Positions 18,019-26,951 are shown, numbered from the stretch's first letter. The stretch is DNA of 64,000 nucleotides from Pseudoduganella ginsengisoli (GCF_009720865.1 NZ_WNLA01000006.1:1-64000), one strand, 5' to 3'. Made by a program: numbers and translations. The notes: a model not told the origin generated them from the letters alone.

Positions 18019-18077
18019 TCACTCATAATGCAGCTCATGGGCGACTCACGCCTCAACCTTGTCGATGGAAAATGACC

Positions 18078-18353
18078 ATGAGTAACCAGCAAAGCCAAAG
18101 CAATAGCAGCGAGCACGGGCAGCCGTTTGAAATCATCATCAATGCCGAGAAGTTCGAAGTGCTCAAGAAAGAACTCACCTTCCGCGAGCTGTGCGTCCTT
18201 GCATTTCCCGACGCAAATTTCGGCGATAACTGGGCCTGGACGGTGACGTATTCCGATCCGCACGGCCCCGAAGGCTCTCTCGTAGACAATGCCCCTTCCA
18301 TCAAAATCAAGAAAGGTATGGTGTTCAATGTTGGCCGATCTGATAAGTCGTAA
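18078..18353 (+). CDS. Ubiquitin-like protein (multiubiquitin-domain family, one domain)
   Basis: This 91-residue protein has a Ser/Gln-rich N-terminus and a single beta-grasp domain of the prokaryotic multiubiquitin family: FEIIINAEKFEV, LTFRELCVLAFPD, WTVTYSDPHGPEGSLVD and a closing KIKKGMVFNVGRSDKS. It would be the modifier (or carrier) activated by the E1-like protein of the next gene, with which it overlaps by 26 bases. The C-terminus ends in DKS, not GG, so processing or a non-canonical tail would be needed for conjugation, or it acts without conjugation. The ATG at 18078 is preferred for its spacing to GGA; another ATG lies at 18072. No protease of the JAB type is in this operon. Confidence 0.75.
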   Translation: MSNQQSQSNSSEHGQPFEIIINAEKFEVLKKELTFRELCVLAFPDANFGDNWAWTVTYSDPHGPEGSLVDNAPSIKIKKGMVFNVGRSDKS

Positions 18354-19527
18354 TCCGGATCTCCAGCGCCTGATGGACGACGGCTACAGCGTCGAAATTC
18401 GGCGGCAGACCGGCTTGCACCTTTTGGTGCACGACGTCCCGTACCGGAACGCACCAGGGGATTTGAAACGCGGGACACTCGTCTGCCCGATTCACTTGCG
18501 CGAGGACAACCTGACGAACGCCGCGGCAAATCACCAGGCTTGGTTCATCGGTGAACATCCGTGCTCAATAGAGGGCACCCCCATCGCAGGAATCGTCCAC
18601 TCCAGCGGTCGGAGTGATTTCGGCGATGGCATCGTTGTAGACCACGGGTTTTCCACTAAGCCGCGGACTGGCTTCTACAACGACTACTACGACAAGATGA
18701 CTCACTACATTAACGTCATCTCAGCTCCGGCCCAACATTTGGACCCGACCCTGACCGCCCGGCTGTATAAGCCCGCACAAACGACGGACAACTCGGTCTT
18801 CTACTACGCTGATACGGCGTCCACGCGCTCTGGCATTGGCTCCATTGCTGGGAAAGTGGCCGCACTTCGAATTGCGATTGTCGGCTTAGGGGGCACCGGT
18901 TCGCACATCCTCGACCTGGTCGCCAAAACGCATGTAAATGAGATTCATTTGTTCGACGGCGATGCCTTCTATTCGCATAACGCTTTTCGAGCGCCGAGTG
19001 CTACCGCTATCAGCGACCTTCAAACTCCGGAACTCAAGGCGAAACGCTACGCCCGCATTTACAGCGTAATGCGGCGCGGTGTCGAAGCCCATCCGGAATA
19101 TGTTACCGACCAGAATGTCGGCCTGCTGCAGCATTTCGACTTCGTTTTCATTTGTATAGACAAAGGCGCAGCGCGGGAATTGATAGCAAAATACTTGCTG
19201 CAGGCAGGCATACCATTCATCGACGTCGGCATGCACGTCCAGATGACGAAGGATGCCCAAAAGCTGGTAGGCCAGGTTCGCACAACGTTTTTCTCTCCGA
19301 AGAAAAACGACCACTTTGATCGTAGGGTTCCGGTCGACTCCGGAAACATGCGAAACGACTATGGCTTAAATATTCAGGTCAATGAACTAAACGCGCTGAA
19401 CGCGGTCCACGCCGTGATTCGCTGGAAAAAGTACTACGGAATCTACGATGATCAAATTGGGGAGCATGAATCCGTGTATGCCATCAACGCTCATATGCTG
19501 ACAAAGGACGAACGAGTTGAAGGTTAA
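18328..19527 (+). CDS. E1-like ThiF adenylyltransferase with N-terminal DUF6791-like domain
   Basis: This 399-residue fusion would adenylate the C-terminus of the Ubl. The first 160 residues resemble the DUF6791 domain seen before such E1 proteins (NPDLQRLMDDGYSVEIR, AWFIGEHPC, SSGRSDFGDGIVVDH, YYDKMTHYINVISAPA). The cysteine at about 79 in GEHPC is a candidate thioester residue, an inference only. The ThiF domain has IVGLGGTGSHI, the Asp of HLFDGD, and N and R in SHNAFRAP, all nucleotide-binding. It has no clear catalytic cysteine of its own after the crossover loop. The start at 18328 lies inside the Ubl gene, which means coupled translation. Confidence 0.78.
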   Translation: MLADLISRNPDLQRLMDDGYSVEIRRQTGLHLLVHDVPYRNAPGDLKRGTLVCPIHLREDNLTNAAANHQAWFIGEHPCSIEGTPIAGIVHSSGRSDFGDGIVVDHGFSTKPRTGFYNDYYDKMTHYINVISAPAQHLDPTLTARLYKPAQTTDNSVFYYADTASTRSGIGSIAGKVAALRIAIVGLGGTGSHILDLVAKTHVNEIHLFDGDAFYSHNAFRAPSATAISDLQTPELKAKRYARIYSVMRRGVEAHPEYVTDQNVGLLQHFDFVFICIDKGAARELIAKYLLQAGIPFIDVGMHVQMTKDAQKLVGQVRTTFFSPKKNDHFDRRVPVDSGNMRNDYGLNIQVNELNALNAVHAVIRWKKYYGIYDDQIGEHESVYAINAHMLTKDERVEG

Positions 19528-19930
19528 TAAATTGCACCCCGAGTACGTTGAATTCATGCCAAAAGTACTCGAAGACGGCGTCCTCTATATTTCCGAAAAA
19601 TATATGACCGCAGCGCATAAGTGCTGTTGCGGCTGCGGCCAGAAGGTGGTAACGCCTTTACGTGCCACCGAATGGACACTATCGAAAACCACCTCTGGTG
19701 TCACACTTCATCCGTCGGTCGGTAATTGGGGTTTCGCTTGCCGGTCTCACTATTACATCAGAAACAACCAGGTGATTTGGGCAGGCGACATGACGGAGGC
19801 GCAGATTCAGCGCGGTCGGCGCCTGGATCAGATCGCGAAAGAGGAATACTTTGCCCCCAATGAACAGCTTGCCTGCAATCGCGCAAATAGTTTCTTCGGA
19901 CGTATTATCTCTCGACTTTTCGGAGACTGA
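19517..19930 (+). CDS. Cys-rich DUF6527-like protein of the ubiquitin-like operon
   Basis: This 137-residue protein has a tight metal-binding cluster, HKCCCGCGQKV (about 35-45), and a second half-site GNWGFACRSHYYI (about 72-84) with Cys and His, which suggests one zinc held in a small treble-clef or ribbon fold. The match to DUF6527, a family repeatedly encoded next to multiubiquitin and E1 genes, is by pattern recall. It could be a ligase-like or substrate-recruiting factor, which is inference. It overlaps the E1 gene by 11 bases and ends eight bases before the next gene. Confidence 0.65.
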   Translation: MKVNKLHPEYVEFMPKVLEDGVLYISEKYMTAAHKCCCGCGQKVVTPLRATEWTLSKTTSGVTLHPSVGNWGFACRSHYYIRNNQVIWAGDMTEAQIQRGRRLDQIAKEEYFAPNEQLACNRANSFFGRIISRLFGD

Positions 19931-19937
19931 TATTGAA

Positions 19938-20429
19938 ATGCACGGAATTAAGCTAATCCATGTTACTAGTCCGTGGGCACTTGAATCCATACTGGAATCA
20001 GGCGTGTTTCATGCCGTGAGCGGACATCCGTTAAACGGCGACTCTGGAATAAACTGTTTCACCGTTGGTCAGCCAAGTAACCTTAACCAGCGATTTAAAG
20101 GATGCGGCGCGGTGCTGAAGCTCATGTGGCATGGACCGATTCGCCATGTCGGGATGAGCCCTCGTTTCCCGCTAGCCCCTAATGTGTTGTACGACTCTAT
20201 GCCTTGGCGCTGCTTCATCCCAGTTAACTCAGACGTCTATCGTCCGAGGATCATCGGCTTCCGGATTGCAGACTGGGCACTAGAGGAATATATCGGTCGT
20301 ATAGGCCATCGCTGGTATCCCAAGTGGCTTCAAATGCGTTTGTACCGTCAAGCGAAGCTGAGGACTCTTAAACGCCTCCGCGCGTTGATGCAAAGCCGCA
20401 AAGAACATTTAAGCGTAAATGGCCCCTAG
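19938..20429 (+). CDS. Unknown protein, possibly ADP-ribosyltransferase-like
   Basis: This 163-residue protein is not recognised with certainty. Its start, KLIHVTSPWALESILESGVF, resembles the first strand and helix of DarT/Tpt1-like ADP-ribosyltransferases, where a His-x-Thr binds NAD and an Ile-Leu-x-x-G turn follows. A later DVYRPRIIGFRIADW strand and a very basic C-terminal helix (RLYRQAKLRTLKRLR) suggest nucleic-acid or ribosome contact. No Glu of the usual third motif can be placed with confidence. The position, eight bases after the Cys-rich gene, makes it the fourth gene of the ubiquitin-like operon. Confidence 0.45.
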   Translation: MHGIKLIHVTSPWALESILESGVFHAVSGHPLNGDSGINCFTVGQPSNLNQRFKGCGAVLKLMWHGPIRHVGMSPRFPLAPNVLYDSMPWRCFIPVNSDVYRPRIIGFRIADWALEEYIGRIGHRWYPKWLQMRLYRQAKLRTLKRLRALMQSRKEHLSVNGP

Positions 20430-20490
20430 CATCGGCTTGCAAATCAGGCTTTCCTAGGGCCCTATTGTTTCAGGCTTTGCTGGATTTGCT

Positions 20491-20518
20491 TTGCCATACA
20501 GCAACACATTAGCATAAT
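20491..20518 (+). promoter_or_regulatory. Candidate promoter of the sacsin-like gene
   Basis: TTGCCA at 20491-20496 and CATAAT at 20513-20518 are 16 bases apart and lie 64 bases before the start at 20582. They fit a sigma-70 promoter and would make the large gene independent of the ubiquitin-like operon. Confidence 0.4.
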
Positions 20519-20581
20519 ATTGTGTCCGCAACGTGGCTTGCCAAATCCGCATCAAAAAGATGCCTGATCAATGGAGTGAAT

Positions 20582-23500
20582 ATGGCGTCAAACTACTTTC
20601 AGATTTGTGAAGAAAATCGTCAACGCTATGGCACAGAAGGCGCGCAAAAGTCCGGGAGGCTGGCGGCGGACTTATACGACGACCGCACGCACTTCATTTT
20701 TGAGCTTCTGCAAAATGCGGAGGATGCCCTTAGTCGGCGAGTCGACCAAGGCGGTCCACGCAAGGTGGAGTTCAAGTTATCTTCAGATCGGCTGACGCTG
20801 ACTCACTACGGCAAGCCGTTCAACGAAGCCGACGTCCGCAGCGTGTGTGACATCGCTGAGAGCACCAAGGACGAAGCCTCGATTGGTCGATTTGGCCTCG
20901 GTTTCAAATCTGTCTACACCGTCACCGATTTGCCTGAGATTCACTCAGGTGATGAAGACTTTGCGATTGAAGGATACGTCTTCCCTAAACAAGCTGAGCG
21001 CACAGCACGTAAAGCGGACGAAACGCAAATCATTCTCCCCCTGAGGTCTGACGACACTGCAGCGCTGCAGGACATTACAGCGGGATTCCGTCATATTGGC
21101 GCCAGTGCGCTCCTGTTCCTTCGAAACATTGACGAAATAAACTGGAACGTTGATGGCGGGGCATCCGGATTCTATTTGCGCAACTGCCCGGAAGCACTTG
21201 GCCCGAATGTCCAACGCGTCAGCGTGATCGGCCAGGAAAGTGGCCAGGCAGAAGTTGATCAAAACTGGCTGGTGTTCCATCGCGATGTAATGGCAACTGA
21301 CCAGTTGAAGAAGGGGCGTGTAGAAATTGCCTTTGCGTTGGTCGCTATAAAGGACTCCCCGAGTCGTTGGCTCGTGCATCCACTTGCCAAGTCCCCCCTT
21401 GTGGTATTTTTCCCGACCGTGGTCGAGAGTCATTTGGGCTTTCTAATTCAGGGGCCATATCGAACGACGCCTAGCCGCGACAACATACTGCCGGCCGACC
21501 CATGGAACCAGTATCTGGTCAAAGAAACGACTGACCTGCTGTTGGATGCAATGTGCTGGATGCGTGATAACGCCATGCTAGATGTCGCGGCACTACGCTG
21601 CTTGCCTCTTGACCGCGAAAAATTCGCTCAAGGTTCGCGGTTCGGCCCGATGTTCGAAGCTGTACGGCAGACATTACTGGGTGAGCCACTGCTGCCGACT
21701 TTCGACGGCAACTATGTCACTGCCCGCCAGGCAAAGCTGGCACGAACACAAGACATCAGAGAATTGTTTAGTCCGGAACAGATCGCAACACTCTTCAGTT
21801 TGGCAGGCGCAGCTTGGCTCTCTAGCGACATCACCCAGGATAAGGCACCTGAAATCCGCCACTACCTGATGCGTGAACTCGATATCGACGAAATCACGCC
21901 GGCAAAGTTGGTGCCGAGTCTAACCAAATCATTTCTTGAAGCGCAATCCGACGAGTGGATGTTACGCCTGTATGAATTTCTGAGTGGTCAAGAGGCTGCC
22001 TTACGTCGTAGGCTCGACACGATCCCGCTAGTTCGGTTAGATGACGGCATGCACATTGTCGCGCACGAAAACGGCGAAGCAAAGGCATTCCTGCCGAGTA
22101 CCATCGCAACCGGATTTCCGACTGTACGCAGAGCGGTGTGCGCAACGCCGGAGGCACGCGCGTTCCTGAGTTCGCTGAAAATTACAGAACCTGACCCGGT
22201 GGACGACGTCATTCGAAACGTCTTGCCAAAGTATCGGAAGGAAGAGGTGGAAGTAAGCGAAGAAGACTATACAGCCGACATTGAACGCATCCGCGCCGCG
22301 TTCAGTACAGATTCAGCAAGCCAGAAGGACAAACTTCGAACAGCATTACGAGACACAACTTTCGTGATGGTGATCGATGCTGGCGACGGCGAAGGATATG
22401 TCGCCAAGCCACACGAAGTCTACATAGCAACTGAACGCTTGAAACAACTCTTTGCGGGAGTGAAGGGCGTAAACATAGTTGACGACACTTACGACTGTCT
22501 GCGTGGGGAGAATATGCGTGAGGTGCTGGAATCATGTGGCGCATTACGCTATCCACGCCCGCTCGAAGCACCGAACGAACTGTCACGTGAGGAGAAGTTG
22601 GAGTTGCGCCGACAAACAGGTTACGAGACCACGTCAGGGAGCAATGACCGGATCACCGACTGGTTGCTTGAAGGGGTCGACGATCTCATCGCTCTGCTGC
22701 CCAAGCTGACGGCAGAACAACGTGCCGAACGAGCCCGCCTGCTCTGGGAAAGCCTCGGTGACCTCGAAGAACGTCGCGGACGCAGCATCTTTGAAGGCTC
22801 CTACACTTGGTCACACTACGGAGAGCGCAAAACGCCGCCCTTCCCTGCGGCTTTCCTTCGCCATCTGAATAAGGCAGCTTGGGTTCCCGATTCAAGCGGC
22901 GAACTCTTGCGACCAGACCTCGTTGTATTCGATACATTAGGTTGGAAACCTAACCCCTTCCTGCTTACCAAGATCTCCTTCAAGCCACCACTCATCGACC
23001 AGTTGGCAAAAGAGGTCGGTATCGATCCTGCAGCTCTTGATTTACTGCGCAAGCTCGGCATTACGAATGTGGCTGATCTTACGACCCGACTAGGTATAAC
23101 TGATTCACCGCCTCAACCTGAGTCTCCAATAGACGCAGAGCCAGAGGGCCACGCGCATTCCAACAATGACGTTTACGACAATGCGCAAGATTTGTACGGG
23201 GATGATATGCCAGACATACAGGGCGGCACACCAGATCCTGAAGGAGGTGACGGCGTGGGGATTGGCACGAGATTTGGCGGCCAAGCCCGCAATGCGGGTG
23301 CGGGTGCGGGTGCGGGTGCGGGTGCGGGTGCGGGTGCGGGTGCGGGTGCGGGTGCGGGTGCGAGCACAGCATACAACGGCGGTCACGCTAACGGGAGGCC
23401 GCACGGCGAAGCCGGCAGCCACGGTGCATCGGGTGGAACAGGCACTGGAACTGGTGGCTCCCATGGCAAAAGGCCACCTGGCCATGCCGGAGGGCGCCCT

Positions 23501-23950
23501 TTCATCTCCTACGTTGCTACCCATCCGAACGATGATGGAACTGACCCCGACGGTCTTGACCAAGCGACGCGAATGAAGATTGAAGGACGAGCCATTGACT
23601 TGGTCATTAACCTTGAACCTGCATTGCGCCGTACGCCGGACGGCAACCCCGGTTTTGATCTGTACGAGACCGATGCTAGCGGTAGGCAAATTCGGTGGGT
23701 CGAAGTAAAGTCGATGACCGGCAACCTGCAAGATCGACCTGTGGGCCTGTCACATACACAGTTCGACTACGCCCGTGAAAAAGGTGATGCATATTGGCTA
23801 TATGTCGTCGAGCATGCGACTACTCCAGCGGAATCGCGAGTGCTTAAAATTCAAAATCCAGCTGGCATCGCGCGAACATTTACCTTCGACCACGGGTGGA
23901 GCCATGTCGCCATTAAGGAGAGGCTCCCTTTAAGGGATGCCGTCAAGTAA
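20582..23950 (+). CDS. Sacsin-like GHKL ATPase with C-terminal DUF3883-like domain
   Basis: This 1122-residue protein has an N-terminal Hsp90/sacsin-type ATPase: HFIFELLQNAEDA (the Asn that holds Mg-ATP), then GRFGLGFKSVY, the ATP lid. A long middle part has no recognised domain. A low-complexity linker of Ala-Gly pairs and Gly/His-rich sequence (about 890-965) leads to a DUF3883-like end, GFDLYETDASGRQIRWVEVKS, whose Asp and Glu-x-Lys resemble a nuclease fold. Proteins of this make-up recur in bacterial defence islands, and its position fits. The ATG at 20582 is preferred over an open frame to 20522 because GGAG precedes it. Confidence 0.8.
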   Translation: MASNYFQICEENRQRYGTEGAQKSGRLAADLYDDRTHFIFELLQNAEDALSRRVDQGGPRKVEFKLSSDRLTLTHYGKPFNEADVRSVCDIAESTKDEASIGRFGLGFKSVYTVTDLPEIHSGDEDFAIEGYVFPKQAERTARKADETQIILPLRSDDTAALQDITAGFRHIGASALLFLRNIDEINWNVDGGASGFYLRNCPEALGPNVQRVSVIGQESGQAEVDQNWLVFHRDVMATDQLKKGRVEIAFALVAIKDSPSRWLVHPLAKSPLVVFFPTVVESHLGFLIQGPYRTTPSRDNILPADPWNQYLVKETTDLLLDAMCWMRDNAMLDVAALRCLPLDREKFAQGSRFGPMFEAVRQTLLGEPLLPTFDGNYVTARQAKLARTQDIRELFSPEQIATLFSLAGAAWLSSDITQDKAPEIRHYLMRELDIDEITPAKLVPSLTKSFLEAQSDEWMLRLYEFLSGQEAALRRRLDTIPLVRLDDGMHIVAHENGEAKAFLPSTIATGFPTVRRAVCATPEARAFLSSLKITEPDPVDDVIRNVLPKYRKEEVEVSEEDYTADIERIRAAFSTDSASQKDKLRTALRDTTFVMVIDAGDGEGYVAKPHEVYIATERLKQLFAGVKGVNIVDDTYDCLRGENMREVLESCGALRYPRPLEAPNELSREEKLELRRQTGYETTSGSNDRITDWLLEGVDDLIALLPKLTAEQRAERARLLWESLGDLEERRGRSIFEGSYTWSHYGERKTPPFPAAFLRHLNKAAWVPDSSGELLRPDLVVFDTLGWKPNPFLLTKISFKPPLIDQLAKEVGIDPAALDLLRKLGITNVADLTTRLGITDSPPQPESPIDAEPEGHAHSNNDVYDNAQDLYGDDMPDIQGGTPDPEGGDGVGIGTRFGGQARNAGAGAGAGAGAGAGAGAGAGAGASTAYNGGHANGRPHGEAGSHGASGGTGTGTGGSHGKRPPGHAGGRPFISYVATHPNDDGTDPDGLDQATRMKIEGRAIDLVINLEPALRRTPDGNPGFDLYETDASGRQIRWVEVKSMTGNLQDRPVGLSHTQFDYAREKGDAYWLYVVEHATTPAESRVLKIQNPAGIARTFTFDHGWSHVAIKERLPLRDAVK
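23294..23359 (+). repeat. Eleven tandem copies of GCGGGT inside the sacsin-like gene
   Basis: The unit GCGGGT occurs 11 times without interruption and encodes alternating Ala-Gly in the linker before the DUF3883-like domain. Its six-base length keeps the frame whatever the copy number, so slippage would change linker length, not switch the gene off. Confidence 0.9.
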
Positions 23951-24107
23951 TACTACGTTTAGCATTGGTTCGCCCACGCCAGCAAGCCGAGGATTCAAGA
24001 GCACAATAACGGGGACAGCGCGACTCTGATCGCGCCGGTGCCTGCTGCTGAATATGATAGCGAGCGATATTCTGAGAGCATAAATAGCAGTGGATTGGGG
24101 ACAAGGG

Positions 24108-25055
24108 ATGATGTCAGAGATAGTCAAATTAGCTTATCAAGGGAAGTGGCACGAGCTACTGCCGTATTTGGACCGCCAGCCTGAACTGATCAACGCACGG
24201 AGTTCAAAAGGCTATACGCCGTTGCATCAGGCAGCATGGCATGGCGCGAACCGTCACGTCGTCTGGTCGCTACTCAATTTAGGAGCGGACACCTCTTTAC
24301 GCACGCTTAATGGCAATCAGTCGGCCGCCGAGATCGCAGTAGAAAAGCACCCCGAAAGGGAAGACCTGCATTTTCTGCTGCAGGACAACAGCCGCACTCC
24401 AACTCAGCTACTTCGCAAACTCATCGCTGAAAAGCCTGCTCTCTTCGACGCGTATGATGGCAATCGTCTGTTGTGCGACCGGGTAATTGAAACCCTTTAC
24501 AGCGGCGATAGGCAACGGGCGGGAACCGATATTGAGGAGACGCTTCTGACCTCGATACGTGCAGCTGCTGGCTCGGATTTTTTTCAATTGGGAAGCATTG
24601 ACGTCGGTTCTCCGCCGATAAATATGATGGCTTCTACTCGATTGTGGCTTGAAACTATCGTCCCAACTGTGATCGAGATGTCATCCAAGGCGTACACCAT
24701 TCCCCTGGCCCCATCTTATGCCGTCATGGCGGACTTGTTTGATCCAATTCCGTCACAGTGGGGATTCCGGGGAGATCCATTCTTGTGGATGGAAATGGCG
24801 CACGCCCTGTGCCACGTGCCGATACCGAAAGATGATAGCGTGGTCGAACTTATCCTCCGGGCTTGTTTTACATCTTTGACCGGCGCAGAGCTCAGGCGCG
24901 ACCAAGACCTTACTATCCCTCGCTTTGCTCGCGGCGGCATGAGCAGCGGCATGATTAGCGGCGAGAGTTGGACGATGAGTTTGATACCGAAGTTGCGACA
25001 GCGCGCGCAATGGCTGAACGACGTTTGGTCGTCGGATGAGCTGACCGATATTTAA
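24108..25055 (+). CDS. Ankyrin-repeat protein of unknown role
   Basis: The protein has about 315 residues. Near the N-terminus, KGYTPLHQAAWHG and NLGADTSLRTLNGNQSAAEIA are one and a half ankyrin repeats, used for protein binding. The remainder (DFFQLGSIDVGSPP, PIPSQWGFRGDPFLWMEMAHAL, IPRFARGGMSSGMISGESW) has no family I recognise; the GMSSGMISGESW end looks like a conserved functional motif. It has no signal peptide or membrane segment. The start is chosen at the ATG pair 24108/24111 after ACAAGGG; a GTG at 24090 is also open. It stands alone, about 150 bases after the sacsin-like gene. Confidence 0.6.
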   Translation: MMSEIVKLAYQGKWHELLPYLDRQPELINARSSKGYTPLHQAAWHGANRHVVWSLLNLGADTSLRTLNGNQSAAEIAVEKHPEREDLHFLLQDNSRTPTQLLRKLIAEKPALFDAYDGNRLLCDRVIETLYSGDRQRAGTDIEETLLTSIRAAAGSDFFQLGSIDVGSPPINMMASTRLWLETIVPTVIEMSSKAYTIPLAPSYAVMADLFDPIPSQWGFRGDPFLWMEMAHALCHVPIPKDDSVVELILRACFTSLTGAELRRDQDLTIPRFARGGMSSGMISGESWTMSLIPKLRQRAQWLNDVWSSDELTDI

Positions 25056-25663
25056 GCGGCAAGTGGAGGAGCATGCGGATCAAGTCCCGCATTAAATTCG
25101 CCGGACATACATCAAAAAATTAAATCACCCACCAGTCTCAAGCGACGAGTATGTGAATTGCCACCGCCATACTAACGTCTAGATCCTCAAGGTAAAATTG
25201 CCGACCGCCGACAACCCACAGGTGCAAATGCACCGGAAAAGTGAAGGGGGCCAGCTTCTTGTACAACTATGGACTAGCTCGTGATGGGGAGCACACGGTG
25301 ATTTTAGCAGGTTGTCGGCACAGGACAGCGGCACTTTATAAGACTATGGCCGGGTATTTTTAAGCCCCAGCAAATGTATTAGGTCTACCTGCCACTTCCT
25401 CAGATGCCGCATGAGCTCTTAGCCCACTGCCAACGGCCATATGCCCCTACAAGGCCTTGCTGATCATCAAAGGGCAGGTAGCGCCAGCAGCGTCTCGACA
25501 ATTGATGCCATCCGTATGGAGCCTCGTCCATGATGCTTCGCCTAATTGCACTGGCTCAGCCCCGTACAGCGGAAAAGCGATAAATTCCGGCCGGTTTTCA
25601 ACTGGCTAGACACAAAACGAATCAGGATGATCCTATGGCATCGCCACGTTTCGGAGATAAACC
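25056..25663. other. Gap of 0.6 kb between ankyrin and recombinase-like genes
   Basis: No gene, RNA or strong hairpin is recognised. The stretch marks the boundary between the defence cargo and the recombination gene block. GGAGA at its end is the ribosome-binding site of the next gene. Confidence 0.4.
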
Positions 25664-26560
25664 ATGGACGCAGAATTCTTCACCAACGCGACCGCCATGC
25701 TGCGCGCCGCCGCAGCCGGCATTAGATACGACCACATCGCCGCCGCGCACGGCGTAACGAAAAGCACCGTCTCCAACAGGGTCCGCCGTCTAGCACTGGC
25801 GTTGCAGCAAGTCGTTGGTGTCCTCGAAGTCGATGAAGACACGTCCCCCAGCGCCAGCCTGTTGCGCAACCATCAGGACGCCTACCTGGAAGCACTTGAG
25901 CATTTCCGGCCCGGCGCCGTGCCGGCCCACTTTGAGCCTCCCCAAACGTTGACATCCGCGCAGGTCGAACTGTTGCTGGGAAAAATACACCAGCACAGCC
26001 ATGCGCCGCTCCGCGACAAGGCACTGTTGCTGGTCCTCCTTTCCACCGGCGCCAAGCCACTGGAAATCGCCCAGCTTACCGTTCAGGATTATATGGACGC
26101 GACTGGTCATGTGCGAAATCACTCGATATTGCGGGCCGAGATTGCCACGAACCACGCCGACCGCCCTCTGCAATTCAACTGCCCCGACACCGTTGCCGCC
26201 ATCGACGCTTATCTCGCAGAGCGGTTGGTCAAACAGTTGGGAGCCTCGGCAAAACACGGCTTTCGCGGACTCGATCCCGCCAGCAGGCTGTTCCTGTCAC
26301 GCGACGGACGGCCCATGCGGATTAGCCGCTCCAACACCCGCAGCCGTTACTTGGTCTGCAAGGAAATGCATGAGATATTCCGGCGCATGTTTAATCACGC
26401 TGGACTCGCCGGACTCAATACCGCGTGCGCGAGACGGATGGCGGCCTCGCGCATGTGGGAGGAAGGCGCTTCACATCAGGACATTGGCCATGCCCTGGGC
26501 GTCAAATGCGCCGCAGTACATCAACTGCTGAAAGCAGCAGGAGCGCAACATGCCTTATAA
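25664..26560 (+). CDS. Tyrosine-recombinase-like protein with lost catalytic residues
   Basis: This 298-residue protein begins with a helix-turn-helix (IAAAHGVTKSTVSNRVRRLA, about 25-44) and continues with a phage-integrase-like fold: LRDKALLLVLLSTGAKPLEIAQL in pieces (LLLVLLSTGAKPLEIA), then RISRSNTRSRYLV and ARRMAASRMWEEGASHQDIG, then ALGVKCAAVHQLL. Aligned to active integrases, the first Arg is Lys, the HxxR box is altered, GH is GV and the tyrosine position is not Tyr. It therefore probably binds DNA without recombining it, perhaps as a regulator. GGAGA precedes the ATG. The next gene overlaps by 11 bases, so it heads an operon with the Gp3-like, SbcD and SbcC genes. Confidence 0.55.
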   Translation: MDAEFFTNATAMLRAAAAGIRYDHIAAAHGVTKSTVSNRVRRLALALQQVVGVLEVDEDTSPSASLLRNHQDAYLEALEHFRPGAVPAHFEPPQTLTSAQVELLLGKIHQHSHAPLRDKALLLVLLSTGAKPLEIAQLTVQDYMDATGHVRNHSILRAEIATNHADRPLQFNCPDTVAAIDAYLAERLVKQLGASAKHGFRGLDPASRLFLSRDGRPMRISRSNTRSRYLVCKEMHEIFRRMFNHAGLAGLNTACARRMAASRMWEEGASHQDIGHALGVKCAAVHQLLKAAGAQHAL

Positions 26561-26951
26561 CTCAGGCGCCCCCCGTTTTTCATCTTGCACTTCGATTAAC
26601 AAAATACCGAGCCGCACGAGCTATGCCATGAAATCCGATCCTGAACAACTTGACGGTCGAAGTTACACCATCACCCCCGTCTCCACGGCATCAGGCAACG
26701 GCTGGTGGCTGCGCACCTTTGTGGACGGTGACGAAGTCGGATACCGCGTGTTCCTGGCGCGTACGGCCAATCGCGCCGAGAGCATGGCTTGGTGGGACGG
26801 TCTGACCAATGACGAGCGAACAGACTGTGCGACATACTCCATCAGCGCGACTGAAGCCTATCAGCGCCATCTGCTGGATGTGGCTTACGCCGAGGCGGAG
26901 ACAACGGCCTGCGCATGGATGGACGCCACTGCGTTTCCAGCGCTGGTGTGA
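26550..26951 (+). CDS. Unknown protein of the recombination block (133 residues)
   Basis: The protein is not recognised. It is acidic, with SYTITPVSTASGNGWWLRTFVDGDEVGYRVF, given here in parts (SGNGWWLRTFVDGDEVGYRV) as the most structured portion, and WWDGLTNDERTDCATYS. The start at 26550 is preferred because AGGAG lies seven bases ahead and it overlaps the previous stop; an internal ATG at 26628 has no site. Its codon use matches that of its neighbours. It has no signal peptide or membrane helix. Confidence 0.5.
   Translation: MPYNSGAPRFSSCTSINKIPSRTSYAMKSDPEQLDGRSYTITPVSTASGNGWWLRTFVDGDEVGYRVFLARTANRAESMAWWDGLTNDERTDCATYSISATEAYQRHLLDVAYAEAETTACAWMDATAFPALV

Noticed and set aside
23294..23359. 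On/off phase-variation tract in the sacsin-like gene
   Set aside because: The unit is six bases, so copy-number change keeps the frame. Length variation is kept as a finding instead.
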